Below are positions 54,798 to 63,804 of a stretch of DNA of 64,000 nucleotides, one piece after another. How positions within the stretch are numbered: position 1 is the first letter of the stretch; the number at the start of each line of letters is the position of its first letter. The notes below the pieces were generated by a model. It was not told the origin of the DNA. It worked only from the letters and a program-made list of their open reading frames with translations, and searched no databases. Source of the stretch: DATEDA01 sp963744255 (lineage in GTDB: Bacteria; Pseudomonadota; Gammaproteobacteria; Burkholderiales; SG8-39). Made by a program: the position numbers and the translations under genes. The DNA lies in the NCBI GenBank assembly GCA_963744255.1, contig CAVUSZ010000038.1, positions 1 to 64,000 of the forward strand, given 5' to 3'.

Positions 54798-56948
54798 ATG
54801 CAAACCGCCCGCGACCTGTCGAGCTACCGGAAGCACTGGGCCGAGCGCTTCGGCACGGCCCCGTTCCTGCCCATGTCGCGCGCCGAGATGGACGAGCTCG
54901 GCTGGGACAGCTGCGACGTGATCATCGTGACGGGGGACGCATACGTCGATCACCCCAGCTTCGGGATGGCGATCATCGGCCGCGCGCTCGAGGCGCAGGG
55001 CTTCCGCGTCGGCATCATCGCCCAGCCGGACTGGCACAGCGCCGAGCCGTTCGCCGCGCTCGGCCGGCCGCGCCTCTTCTTCGGCATCACGGCCGGCAAC
55101 ATGGACTCTATGGTGAATCGCTACACGGCCGATCGTCGCATCCGCCGCGACGACGCGTATACCCCCGGCGGCGAAGGCGGCCAGCGCCCGGATCGCTCCG
55201 TGATCGTCTACGCGCAGCGCGCGCGCGAAGCATTCAAGGACGTGCCGATCGTGATCGGCGGCATCGAAGCTTCGCTCCGGCGCATCGCGCACTTCGACTA
55301 CTGGTCGGAGAAGGTGCGCCGCTCGATCCTGCTCGACGCCAAGGCCGATCTCCTCGTCTACGGCAACGCCGAGCGGCAGATCTGCGAGATCGCGCACCGG
55401 CTCGCCGCGGGCGAGAGCGTCCACGGGATCACCGACGTGCGCGGCACGGCGTTCGCACGGCGGGCGTTCCCGTCGGACTGGATCGAGATCGACTCGACCC
55501 ACCTCGACACGCCCGGGCCCTTGAACCAGCCGGTCGATCCGTACGCGATGGAGGATAACGCGCGGACGAAACCCCGGGGACTGCCCGCAGGGCACAACGT
55601 GGTGCGGTTCGAGCGCCGCGTGAAGAACGCCGACCGCGAGCGGAGCGTCATCCGGCTGCCGGCGTACGAGCAGGTCGCGGACGACCCGGTGCTCTATGCG
55701 CACGCCTCGCGCATCCTGCACCTGGAGTCGAACCCCGGCAACGCGCGCGCGCTGGTGCAGCGCCACGGCGACGGCGACGTGTGGCTGAACCCGCCGCCCA
55801 TCCCGCTCACGACCAAGGAGATGGACTGGGTGTACGAGCTGCCATACCGGCGCCGGCCGCATCCCTGCTACGGGAACGCGAAGCTCCCCGCGTACGAGAT
55901 GATCCGGTTTTCGATCGCGATCCAGCGCGGCTGCTTCGGCGGATGCACGTTCTGCTCGATCACCGAGCACGAGGGCCGCATCATCCAGAGCCGCTCGGAA
56001 GACTCGGTGATCCGCGAGATCGAGACCGTGCGCGACACCGTCCCGGGCTTCACCGGCGTGATCTCCGATCTCGGCGGGCCGACCGCCAACATGTACCGCC
56101 TCGCATGCAAGAGCCGCGAGATCGAGAGCGCGTGCCGGCGGCCCTCGTGCGTGTATCCCGGCATCTGCCCGAACCTGGAGACCGACCACGCGCCGTTGAT
56201 CGATCTCTATCGGCGCGCGCGCGGGGTGTCGGGCATCAGGAAGGTCCTGATCGCTTCGGGCGTACGTTACGACCTGGCGATCGAGTCACCCCAGTACGTG
56301 AAGGAGCTCGCGCAGCATCACGTCGGCGGCTATCTCAAGATCGCCCCGGAAGCGATCGCCGAGGGCCCGCTGTCAAAGATGATGAAGCCGGGCGTCGGCG
56401 CGTACGACCGCTTCAAGGAGCTCTTCGACCGCTACTCGAAGGCGGCGGGCAGGGAGCAGTACCTCATCCCCTACTTCATCGCGGCGCACCCGGGCACGAC
56501 CGACGAGGACATGCTGGAGCTCGCGCTATGGTTGAAGCGGAACGGCTTCCGCGCCGACCAGGTCCAGGCGTTCCTGCCTTCACCGATGGCCACGGCGACC
56601 GCGATGTATCACAGCGGCAAGAACCCGCTGCGCCGCGTGTCGCGCACGAGCGAGGAGGTGATCGTTCCGAAGGGCCTCAAAGTACGCCGCCTGCACAAGG
56701 CGTTCCTCCGCTACCACGACGCGAACAACTGGCCGGTGCTGCGCGAGGCGCTGCGGCGAATGGGCCGCGCCGATCTCATCGGCAGCGGCAAGCACCAGCT
56801 CGTGCCGGCGTATCAGCCCCTGGACGTCGGTAACGATGATCAGGGCAAGCGCCGGGCGCATCGGCCGTTCCGCACGCAGCACACCGGCCTGCCGACGACA
56901 CCGCGCGCGCGCCGGACGCCCGGCTCGAGCGGAAGTCACAAGGGCTGA
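54798..56948 (+). CDS. ygiQ: YgiQ-family radical SAM protein
   Basis: 716 residues, the usual size. An N-terminal region with WDSCDVIIVTGDAYVDHPSF (cobalamin-binding-like fold) precedes IQRGCFGGCTFCSITEHEGR at about residue 378, the CxxxCxxC cluster motif. GVISDLGGPTANMY and LQSRSEDSVIREI-type radical SAM elements follow, then HVGGYLKIAPEAIAEGPLSK. The last ~70 residues are basic and low in complexity. Reaction unknown; conserved in proteobacteria. Confidence 0.95.
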   Translation: MQTARDLSSYRKHWAERFGTAPFLPMSRAEMDELGWDSCDVIIVTGDAYVDHPSFGMAIIGRALEAQGFRVGIIAQPDWHSAEPFAALGRPRLFFGITAGNMDSMVNRYTADRRIRRDDAYTPGGEGGQRPDRSVIVYAQRAREAFKDVPIVIGGIEASLRRIAHFDYWSEKVRRSILLDAKADLLVYGNAERQICEIAHRLAAGESVHGITDVRGTAFARRAFPSDWIEIDSTHLDTPGPLNQPVDPYAMEDNARTKPRGLPAGHNVVRFERRVKNADRERSVIRLPAYEQVADDPVLYAHASRILHLESNPGNARALVQRHGDGDVWLNPPPIPLTTKEMDWVYELPYRRRPHPCYGNAKLPAYEMIRFSIAIQRGCFGGCTFCSITEHEGRIIQSRSEDSVIREIETVRDTVPGFTGVISDLGGPTANMYRLACKSREIESACRRPSCVYPGICPNLETDHAPLIDLYRRARGVSGIRKVLIASGVRYDLAIESPQYVKELAQHHVGGYLKIAPEAIAEGPLSKMMKPGVGAYDRFKELFDRYSKAAGREQYLIPYFIAAHPGTTDEDMLELALWLKRNGFRADQVQAFLPSPMATATAMYHSGKNPLRRVSRTSEEVIVPKGLKVRRLHKAFLRYHDANNWPVLREALRRMGRADLIGSGKHQLVPAYQPLDVGNDDQGKRRAHRPFRTQHTGLPTTPRARRTPGSSGSHKG

Positions 56949-57061
56949 GCGCGGCCCTCCGGCACCGGGCGCCGACTGCCCGGTGCGGCGCAGAGCAGGC
57001 AGGCGGCAAGACAATCAGGCGCGCAAGTAGCGCCGTCGGCGGCAGCACGCGTTCGCGTCGC

Positions 57062-57805
57062 TCACCGGCGGGCAGCGCGCTTCGCCACACTCCTGGCGCG
57101 CGCCGCAGGCTTCGCGCCGGGTTTCCGCGCCGTGACCTTTCGTTTTGCCGCCTTGACGCGGGCTGTCTTGACCGGCTTCCGCTTGGGAGCTTTCGCCGTC
57201 TTGACCTTGGCGCGCTTCACCGTCTTCTTCTTCTTCACAGCCGGCCGGCGGGCAGTCGGCGCGTCGTCCATCTCGACGTAGTCCATCTCGACCGAACCCG
57301 TCCCGCGAGCGCGCATGGCCGGCTCCTCCATGGCGAGGGCCGCGGTCGCGGTGATGATGGGGTATCTCAACGGCCGTCCATCGGCGCTGAACACGACGGT
57401 CCTGATCTCGCCGCGATTGCGCGCCGCGTTGTGCGACACGTGCACCCACTTCGTCGTCGCGTCCTTCGCCTCGTAGATCACCTGGTCGAAAGGCAAGCCG
57501 AGCTGGATGATCCGCTTGAACAGCTCGAGCACCCTCAAACCCGGTGACTGGAGATCCGCCGCCATGCCCTTGACGTGCTGGCTGTCCTCCGCACCGCGAA
57601 TGTGGCGGTTGAGGTCGGGGGAGCGATACCCGGAGTTCACCTTCACCGGCTGCCCGATCGATTCCCGAAGGGGATCGAGCACGGCGGCGCACAACGCCCG
57701 CAGACTACCGACCTCCGTCGCGCCGGGCTCGTTCGGGATGCCTTCCCGCCGCGCCGTTTCGGAACGGGTCATCTCATCCAGCGTGAAGAACCGCGACAGG
57801 CTCAT
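57062..57805 (-). CDS. M15-type peptidase domain with histone H1-like Lys/Ala tail
   Basis: 247 residues. Residues 1-130: FFTLDEMTRSETARREGIPN, VNSGYRSPDLNRHIRGAEDS, QHVKGMAADL (SxHxxxxAxD zinc motif) and WVHVSH (second His), as in peptidase M15_3 D-Ala-D-Ala carboxypeptidases of phages and prophages. From about residue 190 the chain turns into repeats of Lys, Ala, Pro, Arg and Val (KKKKTVKRAKVKTAKAPKRK and onward to RSVAKRAARR), like bacterial histone H1-like proteins. No signal peptide. Confidence 0.85.
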   Translation of the reverse strand: MSLSRFFTLDEMTRSETARREGIPNEPGATEVGSLRALCAAVLDPLRESIGQPVKVNSGYRSPDLNRHIRGAEDSQHVKGMAADLQSPGLRVLELFKRIIQLGLPFDQVIYEAKDATTKWVHVSHNAARNRGEIRTVVFSADGRPLRYPIITATAALAMEEPAMRARGTGSVEMDYVEMDDAPTARRPAVKKKKTVKRAKVKTAKAPKRKPVKTARVKAAKRKVTARKPGAKPAARARSVAKRAARR

Positions 57806-58033
57806 GGCGCCCTACCTCCGATCCTGGAGCCGCATGATCAGCCGCGCGCCCGCGCGCGCGGTCAGAACCATATTCCTTCTGCAGCGAGCCCGCTAGACGC
57901 GCTGCGCAATGAACTTCCCAAGCTCCCCGGGGACGCCCACGTGTAACAGGGTGGAGTGAGCGCCGGGCACGGCGGGCGTCCCGCCTGGCAGCCGCCTCGG
58001 CTACCATCGCGGGTCCCGATCACCTCCACCCTC

Positions 58034-60382
58034 ATGCGCGGATTCCCGTTCGCCCTGCTCGTCGCCTGTCTCGCAAGCTGCGCAACGCTCACACGGGACT
58101 CTTCCATCGACCAGAGGTACGGCGTCCCGGATTCCACCCGCTACGACAAGCCCGCCGCACCCTCCGGCGGCTTGTCCTACCGCACGGACGTGCAACCCAT
58201 CCTCGAGCGGCGCTGCGTCGTCTGCCACGGCTGCTACGACGCGCCTTGCCAGCTCAAGCTCGGCGCATGGGAGGGCGTCGCGCGCGGTGGCAGCACCGCC
58301 GCCGTCTATGACGGCGGCCGTCTCAGCGAGGCGCCGACGACGCGGCTATTCGTCGATGCGCAGCAGCCGTCCGAGTGGCGGAGGAAGGGCTTCTTCCCGG
58401 TCCTGAACGAACGCGCGCCGACGCCCGAGGCCAACCTCGCGGCGAGCGTGCTCTACCGCAGCCTCGCCCTCAAGCGCGCCCATCCGCTGCCCGGCGCGGC
58501 GGTGCTGCCCAAGCCGTTCGATTTTTCGCTCGACCGGACGCAGTACTGCCCGCGCATCGACGAGTACGAGTCCTACGAGCGCCAGTTCCCGCTGGCCGGA
58601 ATGCCTTATGGCCTGCCGGGGCTCGATCAGCGCGAGTTCGACACGGTCGCGCGCTGGCTCGCGGCGGGCGCGCCCTATGAGGCTCCCGCGCCGCTGCCCG
58701 ACGATGTCGCGCGGCAGGTGCAGGATTGGGAGACGTTCCTCAACGGCGACTCGCCGAAGGAGCGGCTGATGAGCCGCTACCTCTACGAGCACCTGTTCCT
58801 CGGTTTCCTGTACTTCGAGGCGGACACGGCGAGGCGCTCCTTCCGCATCGTGCGGTCGGCCACCCCGCCGGGCAAGCCGGTCGCGCTGATCGCGACACGC
58901 CGGCCCTACGACGACCCGGGCGTGCCGCGCGTCTACTACCGGCTCGTGCCGGAGCGCGAGGCGATCCTCGCCAAGACGCACATGCCGTACGCGCTCTCGG
59001 CCGGCCGCATGGCGAAGTTCCGCACCTGGTTTCTCGCTCCGCCGTACCAGGTCAGCGCGCTCCCGGACTACGCGATCGAGACGTCGACGAATCCGTTCGT
59101 CGCGTTCAGCGCCATCCCGGCCGACTCGCGCTACCGCTTCATGCTCGACGAGGCGCAGTACTTCATCATGAACTTCATCAAGGGCCCGGTCTGCCGCGGC
59201 CAGCTCGCGGTCGACGTGATCGACGACCGCTTCTGGGTGTTCTTCGTCGACCCGAAGTCCGGCGAGAGCGAGGCGAGCGCCGAGCTGATCGCGCGGCAGG
59301 CGAGCAATCTGCGCCTGCCCGCCGAATGGGGCAGCAACTCGCCGGTGTTCCGCCCGTGGTTCGAGTACGCCGCCCTCGAGACGAAGTTCGTCCAGGCGAA
59401 GAGCCGTGCGCTCGACCAGGCGCTCGCCGGGCGCAGCAGGATCGATCTTGGGCTCGTGTGGGACGGCGACGGACGCAACCCAAACGCGGCGCTGACCGTG
59501 TTCCGGCACTACGACAGCGCCTCGGTCGTGAAAGGACTGGTCGGCGAGCCGCCCAAGACGGCGTGGGTGATCGGCTACCCGCTCTTCGAACGCATCTACT
59601 ACCTGCTCGCCGCCGGCTACGACGTGTACGGGAACGCGGGTCACCAGCTCAACAGCCGCCTCTACATGGATTTCCTGCGCATGGAGGGCGAGTTCAACTT
59701 CCTCGTGTTCCTGCCGCAGGCGGCACGCGAGCCGACCCGGGACTACTGGTATCGCGGCGCATCGAGCGAGGTGAAGGACTACGTCTACGGCCGCAACGCG
59801 CACCTCGACCGCGAGACCGGGATCGTCTACCGCACCACCGATCCGCAGCGCGAGCTGTACGGCATGCTCCGCGCGCGCCTCGCGCCGGTGCTTGCGCCAC
59901 GATACGAGCTCTCGACCGTGGCGGACGATGCGTTGCGGCGCGACCTGGAGGCGCTGGCAGCGGTGCGCGGGGCGAGCACGGCCTGGCTGCCCGAGGTGAC
60001 GTTCCTGCGCGTGGACGACCCGCCGCGCGCGCCGCAGTGGTTCAGCCTGCTGCGCAACACGGCCCACAGCAACGTGTCGCACATCTTCCTCGAGGGGTCC
60101 GAGCTGTTGCCCGCCGAGAACACGCTCACGGTCGTATCCGGGTTCATCGGCGCGTATCCGAACGCGATCTACCGCGTCCGGCGCGCCGACCTGCCCGCGC
60201 TCGCGGCGGCGATCCGCGGCCTGGCCTCGGAAGACGACTACCGCAAGCTCGCCGACCGCTTCGCCCTGCGCCGCACCGATCCGGGATTCTGGGCCGCGAG
60301 CGACGCGATGGTCGACGCGTACACGCGCTCGGCGCCGTTGGAGGCAGGGCTCTTCGACTACAACCGGCTGGAGAACCGCTGA
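58034..60382 (+). CDS. cti: Fatty acid cis/trans isomerase Cti
   Basis: 782 residues. MRGFPFALLVACLASCATLT is a signal peptide with lipobox-like ASC. CVVCHGCYDAPCQLKLGAWE near residue 60 is the CxxCH haem motif typical of Cti. GMPYGLPGLDQREFDTVARW, TYEAH-like SRYLYEHLFLGFLYFEADTA and LDEAQYFIMNFIKGPVCRGQ follow in the usual order to the C-terminus DPGFWAASDAMVDAYTRSAP. Converts cis- to trans-unsaturated fatty acids in membrane lipids under solvent or heat stress. Confidence 0.93.
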   Translation: MRGFPFALLVACLASCATLTRDSSIDQRYGVPDSTRYDKPAAPSGGLSYRTDVQPILERRCVVCHGCYDAPCQLKLGAWEGVARGGSTAAVYDGGRLSEAPTTRLFVDAQQPSEWRRKGFFPVLNERAPTPEANLAASVLYRSLALKRAHPLPGAAVLPKPFDFSLDRTQYCPRIDEYESYERQFPLAGMPYGLPGLDQREFDTVARWLAAGAPYEAPAPLPDDVARQVQDWETFLNGDSPKERLMSRYLYEHLFLGFLYFEADTARRSFRIVRSATPPGKPVALIATRRPYDDPGVPRVYYRLVPEREAILAKTHMPYALSAGRMAKFRTWFLAPPYQVSALPDYAIETSTNPFVAFSAIPADSRYRFMLDEAQYFIMNFIKGPVCRGQLAVDVIDDRFWVFFVDPKSGESEASAELIARQASNLRLPAEWGSNSPVFRPWFEYAALETKFVQAKSRALDQALAGRSRIDLGLVWDGDGRNPNAALTVFRHYDSASVVKGLVGEPPKTAWVIGYPLFERIYYLLAAGYDVYGNAGHQLNSRLYMDFLRMEGEFNFLVFLPQAAREPTRDYWYRGASSEVKDYVYGRNAHLDRETGIVYRTTDPQRELYGMLRARLAPVLAPRYELSTVADDALRRDLEALAAVRGASTAWLPEVTFLRVDDPPRAPQWFSLLRNTAHSNVSHIFLEGSELLPAENTLTVVSGFIGAYPNAIYRVRRADLPALAAAIRGLASEDDYRKLADRFALRRTDPGFWAASDAMVDAYTRSAPLEAGLFDYNRLENR

Positions 60383-60391
60383 GGCGGCGGC

Positions 60392-62205
60392 TCAGCCGGC
60401 CGCCGCCAGTTTGGCTTTCTCCTCCAGCGCGTTCCACCGCTCGAACGCCCGCTCGAGCAGCCGCTCGATCTCCTCCGCTCGCTGGCGGTCGACCTTGAGC
60501 TTCTCCGGACCCTGCCGGTGGTAATCGACGCCCGCCATCCGCGCCGTCAGCTCGTGCTGCTCGCGCTCGAGCGCCTCGATCTCCGCCGGCAGCGATTCGA
60601 GCTCGCGCCGCTCCTTGAACGTGAGCTTCACTTTCTGCGGCTGGCGCGGGGGCCTGCGGTCGCCGCGTTCAGGCGGCGCCGGCGAAGGTGCCGCGGCTGC
60701 GGCCGGGCGCTGTGCGACCCAGTCGCTGTAGCCGCCGACGTACTCGCGCCACTTCCCGCGCGCCTTCGGCGACGAGCGTCTGCGTCACCACGTTGTCCAG
60801 GAACGCGCGGTCGTGACTGACGAGGAGCAGCGTGCCGGCATAGTCCTGCAGCGTCGCCTCGAGCAGTTCGAGCGACTCGATGTCGAGATCGTTGGTGGGC
60901 TCGTCGAGCACGAGGAGGTTGGCCGGCTGCGCGAAGAGGCGCGCGAGGAGGAGTCGGTTCCGCTCTCCGCCGGAGAGGCTCGCGACCTTCGCCTGCGCGC
61001 GCCGCGGCGGAAACAGGAACTCGGCGAGATAGCTCATCACGTGCTTCCGGCCGCCGCCGACAGCGATCCAGTCCGAGCCCGAGCTGATCGTGCCGGCGAC
61101 GGTACGCTCCGGATCGAGCTGCTCGCGCATCTGGTCGAAGTACGCGACGTGGAGATTCGTGCCCAGGCGCACGGTGCCCGCGTCGGGCGCGAGCGTGCCG
61201 AGGACGAGCCGGATCATCGTGGTCTTGCCGGCGCCGTTCGGACCGATGAGCCCGATGCGATCGCCGCGCATGATCCGCAGCGAAAGACTCCGCACGATCT
61301 CGAGCGCGCCGAACCGCTTGCCGACGTCCTTCAGCTCGGCGACCAGCCGGCCGGAGCGCTCGCCCGCGTCGAGCGTGAGCTTGATGTTGCCCAGGCGCTC
61401 GCGGCGCGCGCGTGCGCTCGGTGCGGAGCGCCTCCAGGCGCTTGACGCGGCCTTCGTTCCGCGTGCGGCGCGCTTCGACGCCCTTGCGGATCCAGAGCTC
61501 CTCCTGCGCCCAGAACTTGTCGAAGCGGCGATTGGCGAGCTCCTCCGCGACAAGCTCGTCGCGACGCCGCGTCTCGAAGGCGGTGAAGTTGCCGGGATAG
61601 GAGCGAAGCGCCCCGCGATCGAGCTCGACGATGCGGGTTGCGACGCGATCGAGGAAGGCGCGGTCATGCGTGATGACGATCGAGGCCGGTCCCTTGAGCA
61701 GCAGCTCCTCGAGCCGGGTGATGCCGTCGATGTCCAGGTGATTCGTCGGCTCGTCGAGCAGCAGCAGCTCCGGTTGCAGCGCCAGCGCGAGGGCGAGCGC
61801 ACCGCGCTTGCGCTCGCCGCCGGACAGCGTCGACGGGTCCATCGCCCCGTCGAGGCCGAAGCGATGCAGGAACTCGATCAGCCGCGCATCGGCGCGCCAG
61901 CGATCCCGCTCGTCATGGATGCGCTCGAGATGGCCGCGCAGCGCGAGGCTCTCGCGCAGCGTCGAGGCCGGAGGCAGCTCGGGCTCCTGCTCGACGAGCG
62001 CGACCGACAGGCCGTCGCGCAGCTTGAGCTCGCCGTCGTCGAGCGCCGCCAGCCCCGCGATCACGCGCAGAAGCGAGGACTTCCCGCTGCCGTTCCGGCC
62101 GATCAGGCCGATGCGATCGCCCTCGAGGACGGTGAGCGCCGCCCGGTCGAGGAGCGGCAGATCGCCGTACGCGAGCTGCGCGGCGGCGAGGGTGGCGAGC
62201 GTCAC
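60392..62205 (-). CDS. uup: ABC-F ATPase Uup (two frameshifts)
   Basis: About 604 codons. The first cassette has GLIGRNGSGKSSLLRVIAGL, STLSGGERKRGALALALAL and ELLLLDEPTNHLDIDGITRL. Near 61405 the frame shifts and the second cassette reads GLIGPNGAGKTTMIRLVLGT, VASLSGGERNRLLLARLFAQ and LLVLDEPTNDLDIESLELLE. Near 60765 a second shift leads to the C-terminal coiled coil, FKERRELESLPAEIEALERE to ALEEKAKLAAAG. Ribosome- and DNA-associated ABC-F protein that limits transposon excision in E. coli. Confidence 0.9.
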
Positions 62206-62225
62206 CCGTCAGGTGTCGCCACGAT

Positions 62226-62248
62226 ACGAGGGGGCCAGGCCCCCTCGT
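62226..62248. terminator. Strong palindrome between fkpB-like gene and uup
   Basis: Perfect 11-bp arms ACGAGGGGGCC and GGCCCCCTCGT around a single A. It lies 48 bp after the FKBP stop (minus strand) and 20 bp before uup. No U-tract follows, so termination would be hairpin-driven at best. Confidence 0.45.
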
Positions 62249-62295
62249 GCTCCCCGAAGTCGGAGAAGGCCGCTGCCGGAGGCATCGCCTTTTCC

Positions 62296-62640
62296 TCAAC
62301 CGACTCCCAGCAGCTCGACCTCGAAGACGAGCGTCGCGTTCGGCGGGATGACGCCGCCTGCGCCACGCGCGCCGTAACCCAGATCGGGCGGGATGGTGAG
62401 CTTACGCTTGCCGCCGACCTGCATGCCCTGCACGCCCTGGTCCCAGCCGCGGATCACTTGCCCGGCGCCGAGATTGAAGACGAATGGATCGTTGCGATCC
62501 TTGCTCGAGTCGAACTTCTTGCCGTCGGTAAGCCAGCCCGTGTAGTGGACCTTCACCTTCTGTCCGGCAGCGGCGGCGGGGCCGCTGCCGACGGTGAGGT
62601 CTTCGACGACGAGGCTCGCGGGTGCTTGAGGCGTGGACAT
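62296..62640 (-). CDS. FKBP-type peptidyl-prolyl cis-trans isomerase
   Basis: 114 residues, one FKBP domain without insert or signal. VHYTGWLTDGKKFDSSKDRN, FVFNLGAGQVIRGWDQGVQG, MQVGGKRKLTIPPDLGYGAR and ATLVFEVELLGVG contain the Tyr, Asp, Phe, Val, Ile, Trp and Tyr pocket residues. Cytoplasmic proline isomerase. Confidence 0.95.
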   Translation of the reverse strand: MSTPQAPASLVVEDLTVGSGPAAAAGQKVKVHYTGWLTDGKKFDSSKDRNDPFVFNLGAGQVIRGWDQGVQGMQVGGKRKLTIPPDLGYGARGAGGVIPPNATLVFEVELLGVG

Positions 62641-62678
62641 GTGCGGCTCCTGAGAGGGAGCCGCGATTGTAGTCGCGA

Positions 62679-63269
62679 TCAGGTCGTGCGAACGGCGCGC
62701 CCGGCGCGCGGCAGCAGCTTCGCGAGCTCCACGCCGTCGATGAGCCTGATCCGCTTCTCGAGCGCGAACTTGCGCGCGCCGCCGGTGATCTCGCCGGTGG
62801 CGACGTAGATGCAGTCGTTCGCCTCGCGCGCGTCCTTGGCGGCGTACAGGTCGCGCAGCGGGTCGACGCCGGTGCGGGCGACCTTCCAGCGCTTGCACGC
62901 GACCAGCGCAGTCCGTCCCGCTTTGGTCATCTCGAAGTCGGCCGCGGCGCCGTCGAGCCGGTTCACGCTGTAGCCGTCCTTGCGGAACGCGTCCTCCAGC
63001 GCTCTGGAGAAATCGCTCCACGACATGGCGCGGACGGCCTCGAGCGTGTTGGCGACGCGGGTGGCACTCGGTGCGCGGAGCTGCCGCCAGCCGGCGACGG
63101 CGCCGATCACGATGAAGGGCAGGCCGGCGAAGACGGCATAGGCGATCGGGATCGCGGGCAGGATGGCCTTTGCCAGCGCGGTGATCCCGGCTGCGATGGC
63201 GATGCTGATCCACCACGGCGAGCGGAGCAGCACCGCGAAGAGCGAGTTCTTGGCCATCTGGAACTTCAT
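62679..63269 (-). CDS. Membrane-anchored Mrr-like restriction endonuclease-fold protein
   Basis: 196 residues. Two N-terminal membrane helices (WWISIAIAAGITALAKAILP and YAVFAGLPFIVIGAVAGW), then an Mrr_cat domain from about residue 80: MSWSDFSRALEDAFRKDGYS, AADFEMTKAGRTALVACKRW with a D...(A)CK core in place of the usual QxK, and YVATGEITGGARKFALEKRI. Similar TM-Mrr proteins are common in Burkholderiales; restriction of modified DNA is one possibility, housekeeping another. Confidence 0.8.
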   Translation of the reverse strand: MKFQMAKNSLFAVLLRSPWWISIAIAAGITALAKAILPAIPIAYAVFAGLPFIVIGAVAGWRQLRAPSATRVANTLEAVRAMSWSDFSRALEDAFRKDGYSVNRLDGAAADFEMTKAGRTALVACKRWKVARTGVDPLRDLYAAKDAREANDCIYVATGEITGGARKFALEKRIRLIDGVELAKLLPRAGRAVRTT

Positions 63270-63309
63270 GTCGCGGCCCGCATCCGTGGACCTATCGCCA
63301 TCATCCTGC

Positions 63310-63804
63310 CTAGCGGGATCGCTTAAGCTCGTCCAGCGCGCGCTCTAGTACCTCGCGGTCGAGCTTATCCTTGTCGCGCGAGGTCCGTTTCGTCTTCAGC
63401 AGCCCTTCTAGATCAAGGGTACGCACGGAAACGCCGTCGAAGTCCAGGGTTACGGCGTGCGGAAGCAGCGACTCGTAGGTCTCCCCGCACGCATTGAACA
63501 TGAGATCAACGACGAAGGCGTCCGCCACCCTGATCGTCTCACCCTCCACGAACCAATCCGGTTCGAGGTCTTTCGCGACGCCGTCGGGCAGCAGGAGCAG
63601 CGCCCGTTTGGTACGCTCGCCCTGCTCGAGCGTCGCCGGCAAGAGGATGTCGATGTCGACCGTCCCGCGCTGATAGCCAAGGGCATACAGCGCATAGCCA
63701 CCAATCAGCACGTAGTCGACGCCGTGGTCGTTCAACGCCCGCAACAGGAGTTTCAGGTCATCGACACTCGCCGGGCGCGCGAGCTTCGATGGCGGGCCGG
63801 TCAT
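63310..63804 (-). CDS. Nucleotidyltransferase (AbiEii/MNT-like)
   Basis: 164 residues from MTGPPSKLARPASVDDLKLL. YVLIGGYALYALGYQRGTVD with the following IDILL gives the GGxA...DxD nucleotidyltransferase core. FNACGETYESLLPHAVTLDF and RTLDLEGLLKTKRTSRDKDK complete the pattern of toxin-like or repair-type MNT proteins. ATG overlaps the upstream gene's stop (ATGA), so they are coupled. Confidence 0.8.
   Translation of the reverse strand: MTGPPSKLARPASVDDLKLLLRALNDHGVDYVLIGGYALYALGYQRGTVDIDILLPATLEQGERTKRALLLLPDGVAKDLEPDWFVEGETIRVADAFVVDLMFNACGETYESLLPHAVTLDFDGVSVRTLDLEGLLKTKRTSRDKDKLDREVLERALDELKRSR

Noticed and set aside
58726..60498. 590-codon + strand open frame inside cti
   Set aside because: Out-of-frame shadow of the Cti gene, extremely Arg/Ala-rich.
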